A stretch of DNA of 64,000 bases from Arthrobacter sp. ov118 (lineage in GTDB: Bacteria; Actinomycetota; Actinomycetes; Actinomycetales; Micrococcaceae). The stretch lies in NCBI RefSeq assembly GCF_900116495.1, contig NZ_FPAY01000010.1, positions 1-64,000 of the forward strand, given 5' to 3'. The notes under the pieces are model-generated. The model was given only the letters and a program-made list of their open reading frames with translations, did no database searches and was not told the DNA's origin. A program made the position numbers and the translations under genes. This document shows, piece by piece, positions 7,559 to 15,164 of the stretch (positions are counted from its first letter, which is position 1; the number at the start of each line of letters is the position of its first letter).

Positions 7559-8206
7559 GCCGGCCGCCCTGAGCCGTTCGATCGCGTCCGCGGGTTCCGC
7601 TGCACCGTACACGGCGGAACCTGCCACGAAGACGTCGGCTCCGGCCTCGGCGGCACGGACAATCGTCTCCTCCGTGATGCCGCCGTCCACCTGCAGGGCC
7701 ACCTTGAGGCCGGATCCATCGATCGCCGCCCGGGCGCGCCGGATCTTCGGCAGGGTCAGGTCCAGGAACGCCTGGCCGCCAAAGCCCGGCTCCACGGTCA
7801 TGATCAGCAGCATGTCCAGTTCGCCGAGCATGTCCAGATACGGTTCGACGCCGGTCGCCGGCCGGAGCGCGAGCCCTGCCTTGGCCCCGCGCGCCCGGAG
7901 TTCCCTGGCCAGCTTGACGGGAGCGATAGATGCCTCGGCGTGGAACGTCACCGACGCCAGCCCGGCGTCAGCATATGCCGGCGCCCAGCGGTCGGCGTCG
8001 TTGATCATCAGGTGCGCGTCCAGGGGGATGGGGCTGACTTCCTGCAGGCGCTGCACCACGGGCAGGCCCAGCGTGAGGTTGGGCACGAAGTGGTTGTCCA
8101 TGACATCGACATGCACGGCATCGGCGTTGCTGATCCGCTTCAACTCGGCCTCAAGGTTGGCGAAGTCGGCGGACAGGATGCTCGGGTTGATGCAGCACTT
8201 GGTCAT
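7550..8206 (-). CDS. rpe: Ribulose-phosphate 3-epimerase
   Basis: 218 aa from MTKCCINPSILSADFANLEAEL, the usual Rpe N-terminus, with AAGGAA before the ATG. It interconverts ribulose 5-phosphate and xylulose 5-phosphate. Metal and catalytic residues are seen in VHVDVMDNHFVPNLTLG, PLDAHLMI, VTFHAEA, MTVEPGFGGQ and LQVDGGI. The frame is open far upstream, but that is shadow. Its substrate ribulose 5-phosphate also feeds RibB, which may explain its place before the riboflavin operon. Confidence 0.96.
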   Translation of the reverse strand: MTKCCINPSILSADFANLEAELKRISNADAVHVDVMDNHFVPNLTLGLPVVQRLQEVSPIPLDAHLMINDADRWAPAYADAGLASVTFHAEASIAPVKLARELRARGAKAGLALRPATGVEPYLDMLGELDMLLIMTVEPGFGGQAFLDLTLPKIRRARAAIDGSGLKVALQVDGGITEETIVRAAEAGADVFVAGSAVYGAAEPADAIERLRAAGQR

Positions 8207-8291
8207 GCGGGATTCCTTGTCGGTCTGATGAAATGGTGGTTCTGGCTCGTCGTTCGGCTCGCAGCCGGCCTTGGCCAGTATCGCCCGGCGT

Positions 8292-9932
8292 TCAGGCTTT
8301 CTTGTGGATGAGGGCCAGGAACATGGCGTCCGTGTGGTGCACGTGCGGCCAGAGCTGGGCGGTGAGCTCGTGCCCGGCCCCGAGGTCTCCGGTGAGGCTG
8401 ACGCCGTCGAGCGCGGCACCGGCGTCGAGGAGTTCGAGGTCCTCCCGCTTGCGCAGGGCGTCACTCACGACGGCGGTGGTCTCCGCCGGATGCGGTGAAC
8501 ACGTCACATACGCCACCACGCCACCGGGTTTGACGGCATCAAGTGCGGAGTTGAGCAGCTGGCGTTGCAGCGGGCCCAAGTCCACGAGGTCCTTCGGCGT
8601 GCGGCGCCACCGTGACTCGGGACGACGGCGCAGGGCACCCAGGCCGGTGCACGGGACATCGACGAGCACGCGGTCGAAGGACTCCGGCTGCTCTGCACCG
8701 ATGTCACGGCCGTCACCGGTCCTGACTTCCCAGGCGTCGTGCGGGACCGCCGACAGGGCCTGGCGGACCAGCTTGGCCCGGTGCGGGGCGAATTCGTTGG
8801 CCAGCAGGTGGGCTCCCCGTTGCCGGGCGAGGGCACCGAGCAGCGCGGCCTTGCCGCCGGGACCGGCGCACAGATCGAGCCAGCGTTCCCCCGGGCCTTC
8901 GCTGCCCTGGTCCCTTGGCCAATCGGGTTCCCCGCCGGGGTTCTGGCTGGGGTTCCCGCCGCCGTCGCCGCCGAGGTTGACGGCGGCCATCGCGCGGGCC
9001 ACGAGCTGTGAGCCGACATCCTGGACACGGGTGCTCCCATCACGGACTGAGGCGAGCCGGCCGAGATCTCCCCCGCTGGAGAGCGCCGATCCTTCGACGA
9101 GTTCGCCCGGGGTGGCCCCGCCTTCCAGGGCTTCGTCCAGGCTGCCGACACCGGGCAGCGCCACCAGGTTCACGACGGGCGCGGCGTTGTCGGCTTCGAG
9201 AAGCTCGTCGATCTCAGCAGCGGTCCGGCCATGGGCCACCAGCGATTGACGGAGTGCGCGGACGATCCATTCCGGGTGGGCGTAGCGGATGGAGGCGATG
9301 GCCGTGGCATCGGTCTCGGTGCTGAGCAGCAGGTCCAGCCATTCCTCGAGGGTGCGGGCAGAGACCTTGCGCAGCACGGCATTGATCAGGGCCGAGGGGC
9401 CGGCCCCGATTACCGCACGGGCCAGCCCTACGGTCTGGTCCAGGGCGGCGTGGGCCGGGACGCGCATGGCGAGCAGCTGGTGCGCGCCAATCCGCAGGGC
9501 GTCGAGGATCGCCGGATCCAGCTGGTCCAGCGGCCGGTCGACGCAGCGCGCCAGGATGGCGTCATACGTGCCTTGGCCGCGGAGGGCGCCGTAACTGAGT
9601 TCGGTGGCGAACCCGGCGTCGCGCTTGTCCAGTCCGTGGTGCCGGATGCGGGCGGGCAGTACCAGGTTCGCGTAGGCGTCCTCGGCGGCCACGGCGCGGA
9701 GCACTTCAAAGGCGACCAGCCGGGCAGGATCGGCCCGTCGGGTGCGTTGCGAAGGGGCGCTCTCGGTAAAGCTGCGTTGCGGGCCGCGGTTGCGTTCGCG
9801 GCCCTGGGCGTTGCGCCGGCTGCCGCCGCGGGCACCCTGGCCGCCCGGCTGGGAGCCGGACTGGCCGCTGCTGCGCCCATGCGGCTGCTGGCCCCTGCCG
9901 CGGCCGTTGCCGCCGGTTGCGGAGTCGCTCAT
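8292..9932 (-). CDS. rsmB: 16S rRNA (cytosine-5)-methyltransferase RsmB
   Basis: 546 aa from MSDSATGGNGRG. About 55 N-terminal residues are low-complexity Gly/Arg/Gln. They are followed by a NusB-like RNA-binding domain (ARLVAFEVLRAV...ILDALRIGAHQLL) and a SAM methyltransferase domain with LDLCAGPGGKAALL, VDVPCTGLG (Cys) and YVTCSPHPAET (catalytic Cys). It modifies C967-equivalent cytosine in 16S rRNA. The ATG overlaps the fmt stop by 4 nt. The basic N-terminal tail is longer than in E. coli RsmB. Confidence 0.93.
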   Translation of the reverse strand: MSDSATGGNGRGRGQQPHGRSSGQSGSQPGGQGARGGSRRNAQGRERNRGPQRSFTESAPSQRTRRADPARLVAFEVLRAVAAEDAYANLVLPARIRHHGLDKRDAGFATELSYGALRGQGTYDAILARCVDRPLDQLDPAILDALRIGAHQLLAMRVPAHAALDQTVGLARAVIGAGPSALINAVLRKVSARTLEEWLDLLLSTETDATAIASIRYAHPEWIVRALRQSLVAHGRTAAEIDELLEADNAAPVVNLVALPGVGSLDEALEGGATPGELVEGSALSSGGDLGRLASVRDGSTRVQDVGSQLVARAMAAVNLGGDGGGNPSQNPGGEPDWPRDQGSEGPGERWLDLCAGPGGKAALLGALARQRGAHLLANEFAPHRAKLVRQALSAVPHDAWEVRTGDGRDIGAEQPESFDRVLVDVPCTGLGALRRRPESRWRRTPKDLVDLGPLQRQLLNSALDAVKPGGVVAYVTCSPHPAETTAVVSDALRKREDLELLDAGAALDGVSLTGDLGAGHELTAQLWPHVHHTDAMFLALIHKKA

Positions 9933-10849
9933 TCGAATACCACGCTTTCCAGTGTTGCTTGTCCGCGCGCCCAATCAGCGGCGGCCATCATTTTCTTGCC
10001 CGCGGGCTGGATTCGGGTCAGTTCCACCGGGTGTGAGCCCGTGCCCACCAGGACTCGCTTCCCGTCCATGGCCAGCTGCCCGGGCCGGAGCGCGGCGGCC
10101 TCCGGTGCCGGCCGCACCGGGTCCAGCTTGATCCGCTGGCCCGCCAGCATGGTCCAGGCGCCGGGTTCGGGCGTGACGCCGCGGGCCCTGCGCCCGATGG
10201 CCAGCGCGGGCTGCCGCCAGTCGAGCCGGCCGTCCTCGAGTCCGAGTTTGGGCGCCAGGCTGACCTCCCCCTGCTGGGGCAGTGCGACGGCTTTGCCGGC
10301 GTCGATCGCTGACAGCGTCTGGGCAAGCAAGGTGGCGCCGCTGTGGGACAGCCTGTCCAGCAAGACGCCGGCGGTGTCGCCGGGCTGCACCGTTTCGGTG
10401 AGGGTCCCAAAAATGGGGCCGGTGTCCAGTCCCTCCTCGAGACGGAAGGTGACGGCGCCGGTGACGTCGTCGCCCGCGATCACGGCGCGCTGCACGGGGG
10501 CCGCGCCGCGCCAGGCCGGCAGGAGCGAAAAGTGCAGGTTCACCCAGCCGTGGCGGGGCACCTCGAGGGCGGCACGAGGAATCAAACCGCCGTAGGCAAC
10601 GATCGCCGCGACGTCGGGCGCTGCGGCGGCAATCCGGGACGTGACCTCGCCATCAACCTTGGCGGCGTGGATGACCTCGATCCCGAGTTCGGCGGCGCGG
10701 GCGGCCACGGGCGACGGCGTCAGGACCCGCTTGCGGCCCAGCGGGGCGTCCGGGCGGGTGAGGACGGCGACGACGTCGAACCCGGCGTCAGTCAGGGCGT
10801 TCAGCGACGGGACGGCGACGGCAGGGGTTCCCGCGAAGAGAACCCTCAC
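9929..10849 (-). CDS. fmt: Methionyl-tRNA formyltransferase
   Basis: 306 aa, full length. It formylates initiator Met-tRNA using 10-formyl-THF. Motifs are VRVLFAGTPAVAVPSL, NLHFSLLPAWRGAAPVQRAV and the catalytic GAVTFRLEEGLDTGPI. The start is GTG at 10849, overlapping the def stop (GTGA), which is tighter than the long open frame upstream. def-fmt-rsmB is a common translation operon. Confidence 0.96.
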   Translation of the reverse strand: MRVLFAGTPAVAVPSLNALTDAGFDVVAVLTRPDAPLGRKRVLTPSPVAARAAELGIEVIHAAKVDGEVTSRIAAAAPDVAAIVAYGGLIPRAALEVPRHGWVNLHFSLLPAWRGAAPVQRAVIAGDDVTGAVTFRLEEGLDTGPIFGTLTETVQPGDTAGVLLDRLSHSGATLLAQTLSAIDAGKAVALPQQGEVSLAPKLGLEDGRLDWRQPALAIGRRARGVTPEPGAWTMLAGQRIKLDPVRPAPEAAALRPGQLAMDGKRVLVGTGSHPVELTRIQPAGKKMMAAADWARGQATLESVVFE

Positions 10850-11418
10850 GGGTTGATTCCGAAGCTGGACCCGCCAAAGCTCGTGCCGACCGTTTTCGCG
10901 CGCTTCGTGGTTGTCTTTTCCGTGATGGCGTCGTAATTGGCGTTCCGGATGGCTCGCAGGGCGGCCTTGCGGTCCTCGCCCTCGAGCCGGTCGGTGTACA
11001 GGATGCCGTCCAGGTGATCGGTCTCGTGCTGGAAGCAGCGCGCGAGCATGCCCTCGCCCTCCACGGTGACGGGGTTGCCGTGGAGGTCTACTCCGGTCAC
11101 GCGGGTATGGCGGTACCGGCGGACGGGAAAGCCAAGGCCCGGGATGGACAGGCATCCCTCCACCTGATCCGGCTGGAAGTCCTCGCTGTTTTCCAGCACG
11201 GGGTTGATGATGTGGCCCTCCACGCCGCCGATCCGGTAAGTGAAGACACGCTGGCTGACACCGATCTGGGGTGCGGCCAGGCCGGCGCCCTCGACATCTT
11301 CCATGGTTTCGGTCATGTCGGCGACGAGTTTTGCCAGTTCTGGCCCGAATTCCGTCACGGGATCGGCGACTGTGCGCAACACAGGATCGCCGATGATGCG
11401 GATATTCAAAATGGCCAT
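10846..11418 (-). CDS. def: Peptide deformylase
   Basis: 190 aa from MAILNIRIIGDPVLR, with AGGAAC 9 nt before the ATG. It removes formyl groups from nascent proteins and is an Fe/Zn hydrolase. All three motifs are intact: GAGLAAPQIG, EGCLSIPG and HETDHLDG. The C-terminus has a basic tail (TEKTTTKRAKTVG) beyond the core. It heads def-fmt-rsmB-rpe and is divergent from ppk2. Confidence 0.97.
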   Translation of the reverse strand: MAILNIRIIGDPVLRTVADPVTEFGPELAKLVADMTETMEDVEGAGLAAPQIGVSQRVFTYRIGGVEGHIINPVLENSEDFQPDQVEGCLSIPGLGFPVRRYRHTRVTGVDLHGNPVTVEGEGMLARCFQHETDHLDGILYTDRLEGEDRKAALRAIRNANYDAITEKTTTKRAKTVGTSFGGSSFGINP

Positions 11419-11615
11419 GTGCAGTCTGTTCCTCACGGTGGGCGGCTAGGGATTCAATCCAGTTTAGTTGCACTACGCGAGGCGCCAGGCGTACAGCTGG
11501 CCGTGCCGGGTGCCTTAGGGGCTGAATCCCTGCCGTCAGGGCGTTCCACCTGGTTCACCGGCTCGTTACGCTGTGTTCTAGAGCTCCGGTCGACGATGAG
11601 GTGAAGGAGATCCGG

Positions 11616-12551
11616 ATGGCAGAGTCTTCCAGATTGTGGGAGCCCGGAAAGGATTGGTGGGTCCGGGACAATCTGCGCCAGGCGATCGATGAGCTCGTGG
11701 AGCTGGGCTATACGGTGAGCGGGGGCCAGGGCGAGGATCCGGAACTGATTGACCCCGGGGGCTCCGCTGTGGAGACGTGGCGGGAGGACTACCCCTACGG
11801 GGAACGGATGTCCAGGCACGACTACGAGATGGAAAAATACCTGCTCCAGATTGAGCTGCTGAAATTCCAGTACTGGGGCCAGGACCGCGGATTCAAGAAC
11901 GTCATCGTGTTTGAGGGAAGGGACGCGGCCGGCAAGGGTGGGACGATCAAGCGCTTCACCGAGCACTTGGACCCCCGGGCGGCCAGGACGGTGGCGCTCG
12001 GCAAACCTTCCGACCGGGAACAGGGGCAGTGGTACTTCCAGCGTTACGTCCAGCAGCTTCCGACGGCGGGCGAGATCGTGATGTTCGACCGCTCCTGGTA
12101 CAACCGGGCCAACGTGGAACGCGTCATGGGTTTCTGCACCGACGAGGAGTACCGCGTCTTCATGGGGCAGGTGCCGGACTTTGAGAAGATGCTGGTCGAC
12201 TCCGGTATTCACTTGAACAAATTCTGGTTTTCCGTGACCCGCCGCGAGCAGCGGACGCGTTTCGCGATCCGTCAGATAGACCCGGTCCGGCGCTGGAAAC
12301 TCTCGCCGGTGGACCTGGCTTCACTGGATCGGTGGGAGGAGTACACGGAAGCCAAGCAGCAGACGTTCCTCCGCACCGACACGGACCACGCGCCGTGGAT
12401 CACCATCAAGTCCAACGACAAGAAACGCGGCCGCATCAACGCCATGCGCTTCTTCCTCAACCAGTTCCCCTATGAGGGGAAAGACACCGCGGTGGTTTAC
12501 GAACCGGACCCGCTGATTGTGCGGCGTGGCCGCGATGCCGTGGGCGACTGA
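11616..12551 (+). CDS. ppk2: Polyphosphate kinase 2 family protein
   Basis: 311 aa. The start at 11616 (MAESSRLWEPG) was preferred to GTG 11601 because AAGGAGA sits 5 nt before it. It is a PPK2 with Walker A FEGRDAAGKGGTIKRF, lid EQGQWYFQRY and Walker B MFDRSWYNRANVE. Such enzymes move phosphate between polyphosphate and nucleoside di- or monophosphates. The single domain and C-terminal YVEPDPL-like ending suggest class I, but direction and nucleotide preference cannot be read from sequence. It is convergent with the nuclease gene. Confidence 0.93.
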   Translation: MAESSRLWEPGKDWWVRDNLRQAIDELVELGYTVSGGQGEDPELIDPGGSAVETWREDYPYGERMSRHDYEMEKYLLQIELLKFQYWGQDRGFKNVIVFEGRDAAGKGGTIKRFTEHLDPRAARTVALGKPSDREQGQWYFQRYVQQLPTAGEIVMFDRSWYNRANVERVMGFCTDEEYRVFMGQVPDFEKMLVDSGIHLNKFWFSVTRREQRTRFAIRQIDPVRRWKLSPVDLASLDRWEEYTEAKQQTFLRTDTDHAPWITIKSNDKKRGRINAMRFFLNQFPYEGKDTAVVYEPDPLIVRRGRDAVGD

Positions 12552-12593
12552 CCCAGGGGCTGTGCCTAGGCGGTAGTGCGAGGCAGTGCCAGC

Positions 12594-13439
12594 TCAGCGC
12601 CTTACCGGAGGTGCCAGCGGGAGCAAGGCTGCGCCCGCTGCGGCCGAGTCGGCGGACATCTCCCAAACACGCCGCAGCGCACAGAACTTCCACCAGTGAT
12701 GCTTCAAGACATCGGGATTGGCCCGCTGCGGCCGAACTTCCGTTTCGCCCACCGCCACGGCCAGCAGGATTGGGGATTCACCGTGCTGCCAGGCCTCCCA
12801 CTCCCCCGCCACGGGATCCACCAGGCTCTCCTCCGCCTTCATGCCGGCGACAAGCTGCATGACCACTTTGTCATCCAGAGGTTTAACGGTCCCGTCCCGG
12901 CTGGTTCCTTTGGTCTTGTAGTCGATAAGGCAGGTCCGGCCGTTGATCCTTGCCACAAGGTCCAGGGTGCCGGCGTAGCCAACCGTTTTGTTCCACACAG
13001 TGATCTCCGGGGCGATGGGCTCAACTTGGAAGAGCTCCCACCATTCGTCGAAGCGTGCCGCGAAGGCTTCCTCACCGTTGGCGGCGAGGGCCTCGCGCGT
13101 TTCCTTCATCTGGTGCGGCCGGCCGAGTGCGCGCAGCGCGACCTGCTCACAGTAGTTGTGGACGCGGTCTCCGCGCTTCGCGGCCTCGTCCCGGTGATAC
13201 TCCGCCGCTTTGGCTGCCCGGCTTACCGCCTGGCGCAGCCTGGCTGGGCTTCCTAGAATGCCGGGCAACTCAGGGTCCTGGGCGAGGCTGTTGGCTCCCA
13301 TGTAACCGAACCAGCCATCGAGTCCGTGGGGCTGCTGGCCGATCACCGTGGTGATGGAAGGGACGGAGAACTGTGCCGAGGTGGAGCGTGCGTACATCCG
13401 GCCATAATCAGTGGCGTGGGCAAGGAGTGGAGCGGTCAT
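12594..13439 (-). CDS. Stand-alone PD-(D/E)XK nuclease family protein
   Basis: 281 aa. The RecB/Cas4-type nuclease core is visible: GDRVH (G90 to H94), E145 in PEITVW, D160 in YAGTLDLVA and D173-x-K175 in LIDYKTKG. There is no helicase domain and no Cys cluster of the Cas4 Fe-S type. It is flanked by ppk2 and tRNA genes, not by repair or CRISPR genes. The first 30 residues (LLAHATDYGRMYARS) look like a substrate-specificity segment. Nuclease fold is well supported; substrate unknown. Confidence 0.8.
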   Translation of the reverse strand: MTAPLLAHATDYGRMYARSTSAQFSVPSITTVIGQQPHGLDGWFGYMGANSLAQDPELPGILGSPARLRQAVSRAAKAAEYHRDEAAKRGDRVHNYCEQVALRALGRPHQMKETREALAANGEEAFAARFDEWWELFQVEPIAPEITVWNKTVGYAGTLDLVARINGRTCLIDYKTKGTSRDGTVKPLDDKVVMQLVAGMKAEESLVDPVAGEWEAWQHGESPILLAVAVGETEVRPQRANPDVLKHHWWKFCALRRVWEMSADSAAAGAALLPLAPPVRR

Positions 13440-13525
13440 ACAAAGACTCTTTCACGGGGGTCTGACAACGGTGAAAAGCAAAATGGCCCGCACCGCTGAG
13501 TCAGCGGAACAGACCATTTCGTTAG

Positions 13526-13597
13526 TGGGCGATACTGGGTTCGAACCAGTGACCTCTTCGGTGTGAACGAAGCGCGCTACCACTGCGCCAATCGCCC
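13526..13597 (-). tRNA. tRNA-Val(CAC)
   Basis: 72 nt cloverleaf on the minus strand. The acceptor GGGCGAT pairs with ATCGCCC, and the T-loop is TTCGAAC. The anticodon stem CTTCG/CGAAG holds loop TTCACAC, giving anticodon CAC (codon GUG). Discriminator A; CCA is not encoded. It shares most of its sequence with the two tRNA-Val(GAC) genes on the other strand. Confidence 0.96.
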
Positions 13598-13793
13598 TAA
13601 CGACATTGAATGCTAGCTCACTCGGAGGGATTTTAGAAATCGGCCCACTGTGCGACTGTCCCGCACCCTCGCTGCCCTTATGCATCGTCCGGATGCGGCC
13701 CGCTCCGACGCTTGGGCGACGCAGCCGAGCGTCGCCCGCGCAGCGCTCGGGTTCAACCGCGATAGCGGTCGAGGCCGTGGCCCGGGCCGTCCT

Positions 13794-13813
13794 GAATTAC
13801 AGCCCTGTAATTC
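13794..13813. promoter_or_regulatory. 20-bp near-perfect palindrome, candidate operator
   Basis: GAATTACAG-CC-CTGTAATTC has 9-bp perfect arms and an AT-rich composition unlike its GC-rich surroundings. It lies about 60 bp upstream of the tRNA promoter. It could be a dimeric regulator site; no regulator gene is adjacent. Confidence 0.45.
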
Positions 13814-13873
13814 GGGAAATCGCCTAGATATCAAGGAAGTAGGGCCATCTGCACGGCGCCGACGCAGCCCGAT

Positions 13874-13902
13874 TTGTGGATTCCCATAACCTCCTATAGA
13901 GT
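13874..13902 (+). promoter_or_regulatory. Predicted promoter of the tRNA cluster
   Basis: TTGTGG and TAGAGT are separated by 17 bp, about 60 bp before the first tRNA-Gly. The region is locally AT-rich. This fits a housekeeping sigma factor; it is a by-eye call. Confidence 0.55.
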
Positions 13903-13961
13903 TCTTACTCGTTGGAACGCGAGGAAATGCCGAATGCGGCAAGGAAATGCAGCCCAATAAT

Positions 13962-14034
<73 letters not shown>

Positions 14035-14080
14035 CGCAGGACACTGTCACGGCAAAGGTTCTTCGGAATCCTGCTTACAC

Positions 14081-14151
14081 GGTGGGTTGGCCGAGAGGCG
14101 AGGCAGCGGCCTGCAAAGCCGTATACACGGGTTCGAATCCCGTACCCACCT
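14081..14151 (+). tRNA. tRNA-Cys(GCA)
   Basis: 71 nt. Acceptor GGTGGGT pairs with ACCCACC. The anticodon stem GCGGC/GCCGT holds loop CTGCAAA, so anticodon GCA. T-arm ACGGGTTCGAATCCCGT. Single copy in the window, between tRNA-Gly and tRNA-Val. Confidence 0.96.
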
Positions 14152-14190
14152 CGGTGAAAACCATGGTTTCCGGTTTCGGCCGGATAAAAT

Positions 14191-14265
14191 GGGCGATTGG
14201 CGCAGCGGTAGCGCGCTTCCCTGACACGGAAGAGGTCACTGGTTCGATCCCAGTATCGCCCACCA
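14191..14265 (+). tRNA. tRNA-Val(GAC), copy 1
   Basis: 75 nt including an encoded CCA end. Acceptor GGGCGAT pairs with ATCGCCC. The anticodon stem CTTCC/GGAAG holds loop CTGACAC, so anticodon GAC. Identical to the gene at 14446. Confidence 0.97.
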
Positions 14266-14323
14266 AAGCAAGGCAACTTGCTTGATGCAGTACCACCGGC
14301 CAGGCCGGCATGGACTTCATATT

Positions 14324-14396
<73 letters not shown>

Positions 14397-14445
14397 CTCT
14401 TGTGTAAAAGATTCAAACAATTCCACTCCGGATTCTTCCGGTTGC

Positions 14446-14520
14446 GGGCGATTGGCGCAGCGGTAGCGCGCTTCCCTGACACGGAAGAGGTCACTGGTTC
14501 GATCCCAGTATCGCCCACCA
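14446..14520 (+). tRNA. tRNA-Val(GAC), copy 2
   Basis: 75 nt with encoded CCA, identical to 14191-14265. It is the last tRNA of the cluster and is followed directly by a strong terminator. Confidence 0.97.
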
Positions 14521-14523
14521 TTA

Positions 14524-14550
14524 AGCAGCTCCTCTGGAGCTGCTTTTTTT
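14524..14550 (+). terminator. Intrinsic terminator of the tRNA cluster
   Basis: AGCAGCTCC and GGAGCTGCT form a 9-bp stem with a 3-nt loop, followed by an unbroken run of T. It starts 4 nt after the last tRNA. It is the only classical U-tract terminator I found in the window. Confidence 0.95.
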
Positions 14551-14641
14551 GTGCCATTAAGCCCCCTCCCCTGGTCCGCTCGCAGGGCAACCACCGGGTC
14601 ACAAGACTCTTGACAGCAGCCGCCGCGAACTGGGTCAGCCC

Positions 14642-14670
14642 TTGGCATGATCCGGAGCGGCAGTTACTAT
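14642..14670 (+). promoter_or_regulatory. Predicted promoter of the antitoxin-like gene
   Basis: TTGGCA and TACTAT are separated by exactly 17 bp and lie 46 bp before the GTG at 14717. Both hexamers are close to the housekeeping consensus. Confidence 0.65.
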
Positions 14671-14716
14671 CGAATCCGGAGGAGCGATCTGGCTCCGCGA
14701 CCGAAGGGAGGTGCCT

Positions 14717-14986
14717 GTGGGATTACTTGACGATCTGAAGGGCAAGGCTCAGCAAGTCATTGGTGGCAACGAACAGGCCATCAAGGATGGCATCGATAAG
14801 GCCGGCGATTTCGTCGACTCGAAGACCGGCGGAAAGTACGCCGATAAAATCGATGCAGCGCAGAGGGGCGCCTCTGGCTTCGTGGATCAAGCTGACGACA
14901 GGCCGAACACGGCACCCGTCGCCGAGCAGCGTCCCGTCGTGGATGAGCCTCCTGCAGCCGGGGAACCCCGGCAGCCGGGCCTCTGA
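14717..14986 (+). CDS. MT0933-type antitoxin-like small protein
   Basis: 89 aa, starting at GTG 14717 because AAGGGAGG lies 5 nt upstream. It begins (V/M)GLLDDLKGKAQQVIGGN and carries IDKAGDFVDSKTGGKYADKIDAAQ, the pattern of the Rv0909/MT0933 antitoxin family, with a Pro-rich acidic tail. In mycobacteria the partner toxin is adjacent; here neither neighbour is toxin-like, so the protein is either orphan or has another role. It is transcribed alone, with its own promoter and downstream hairpin. Confidence 0.75.
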   Translation: MGLLDDLKGKAQQVIGGNEQAIKDGIDKAGDFVDSKTGGKYADKIDAAQRGASGFVDQADDRPNTAPVAEQRPVVDEPPAAGEPRQPGL

Positions 14987-15000
14987 CCCAGGTACGTCAG

Positions 15001-15040
15001 CGAAGTGTCGGTCCCGCCGAGAGGCGGCGCCGGCACTTCG
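15001..15040 (+). terminator. Hairpin terminator after the antitoxin-like gene
   Basis: CGAAGTGTCGGTCCCGCC and GGCGGCGCCGGCACTTCG form an 18-bp stem with a few non-Watson-Crick positions and a GAGA tetraloop. It begins 15 nt after the stop codon. No strong U-run follows. Confidence 0.7.
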
Positions 15041-15045
15041 GCATT

Positions 15046-15083
15046 TAACGGCGCCGAAGCAAAGGTAACGGCGCCGAATCAAA
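15046..15083. repeat. 20-bp-period tandem duplication
   Basis: TAACGGCGCCGAAGCAAA (15046-15063) is repeated as TAACGGCGCCGAATCAAA (15066-15083), one mismatch. It lies between the terminator and the long hairpin. Confidence 0.8.
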
Positions 15084-15146
15084 CAACGCGGGGTCACTTC
15101 CAGCCCATTCGGCAGCTCCGATTGGGCTGGAAGTGACCCCGCGTTG
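15084..15146. repeat. Long perfect hairpin (24-bp arms), REP-like, probable bidirectional terminator
   Basis: The left arm 15084-15107 and right arm 15123-15146 are exact inverse complements of 24 bp, with a 15-nt loop. It lies between the plus-strand antitoxin-like gene and the convergent zapE (stop 19 bp away). The right arm also occurs, with three mismatches in 31 bp, at 318-348 behind hisF. Two copies in 64 kb suggests a dispersed intergenic element rather than an ordinary unique terminator. Confidence 0.85.
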
Positions 15147-15164
15147 GTTTAAGACGGTCGGGTC

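Larger units (their letters stand above)
13598..13961. other. 364-bp intergenic region between divergent tRNA genes
   Basis: No credible coding sequence; the open frames have no recognisable family or ribosome site. It holds an isolated 20-bp palindrome (13794-13813), a GC-rich stretch around 13715-13790, and a promoter-like pair at 13874-13902 facing the plus-strand tRNA cluster. Confidence 0.6.

Noticed and set aside
6926..8311. 461-codon plus-strand frame over ribM, the riboswitch and rpe
   Set aside because: It crosses a conserved RFN element and two real genes; low-complexity Arg/Ser composition.
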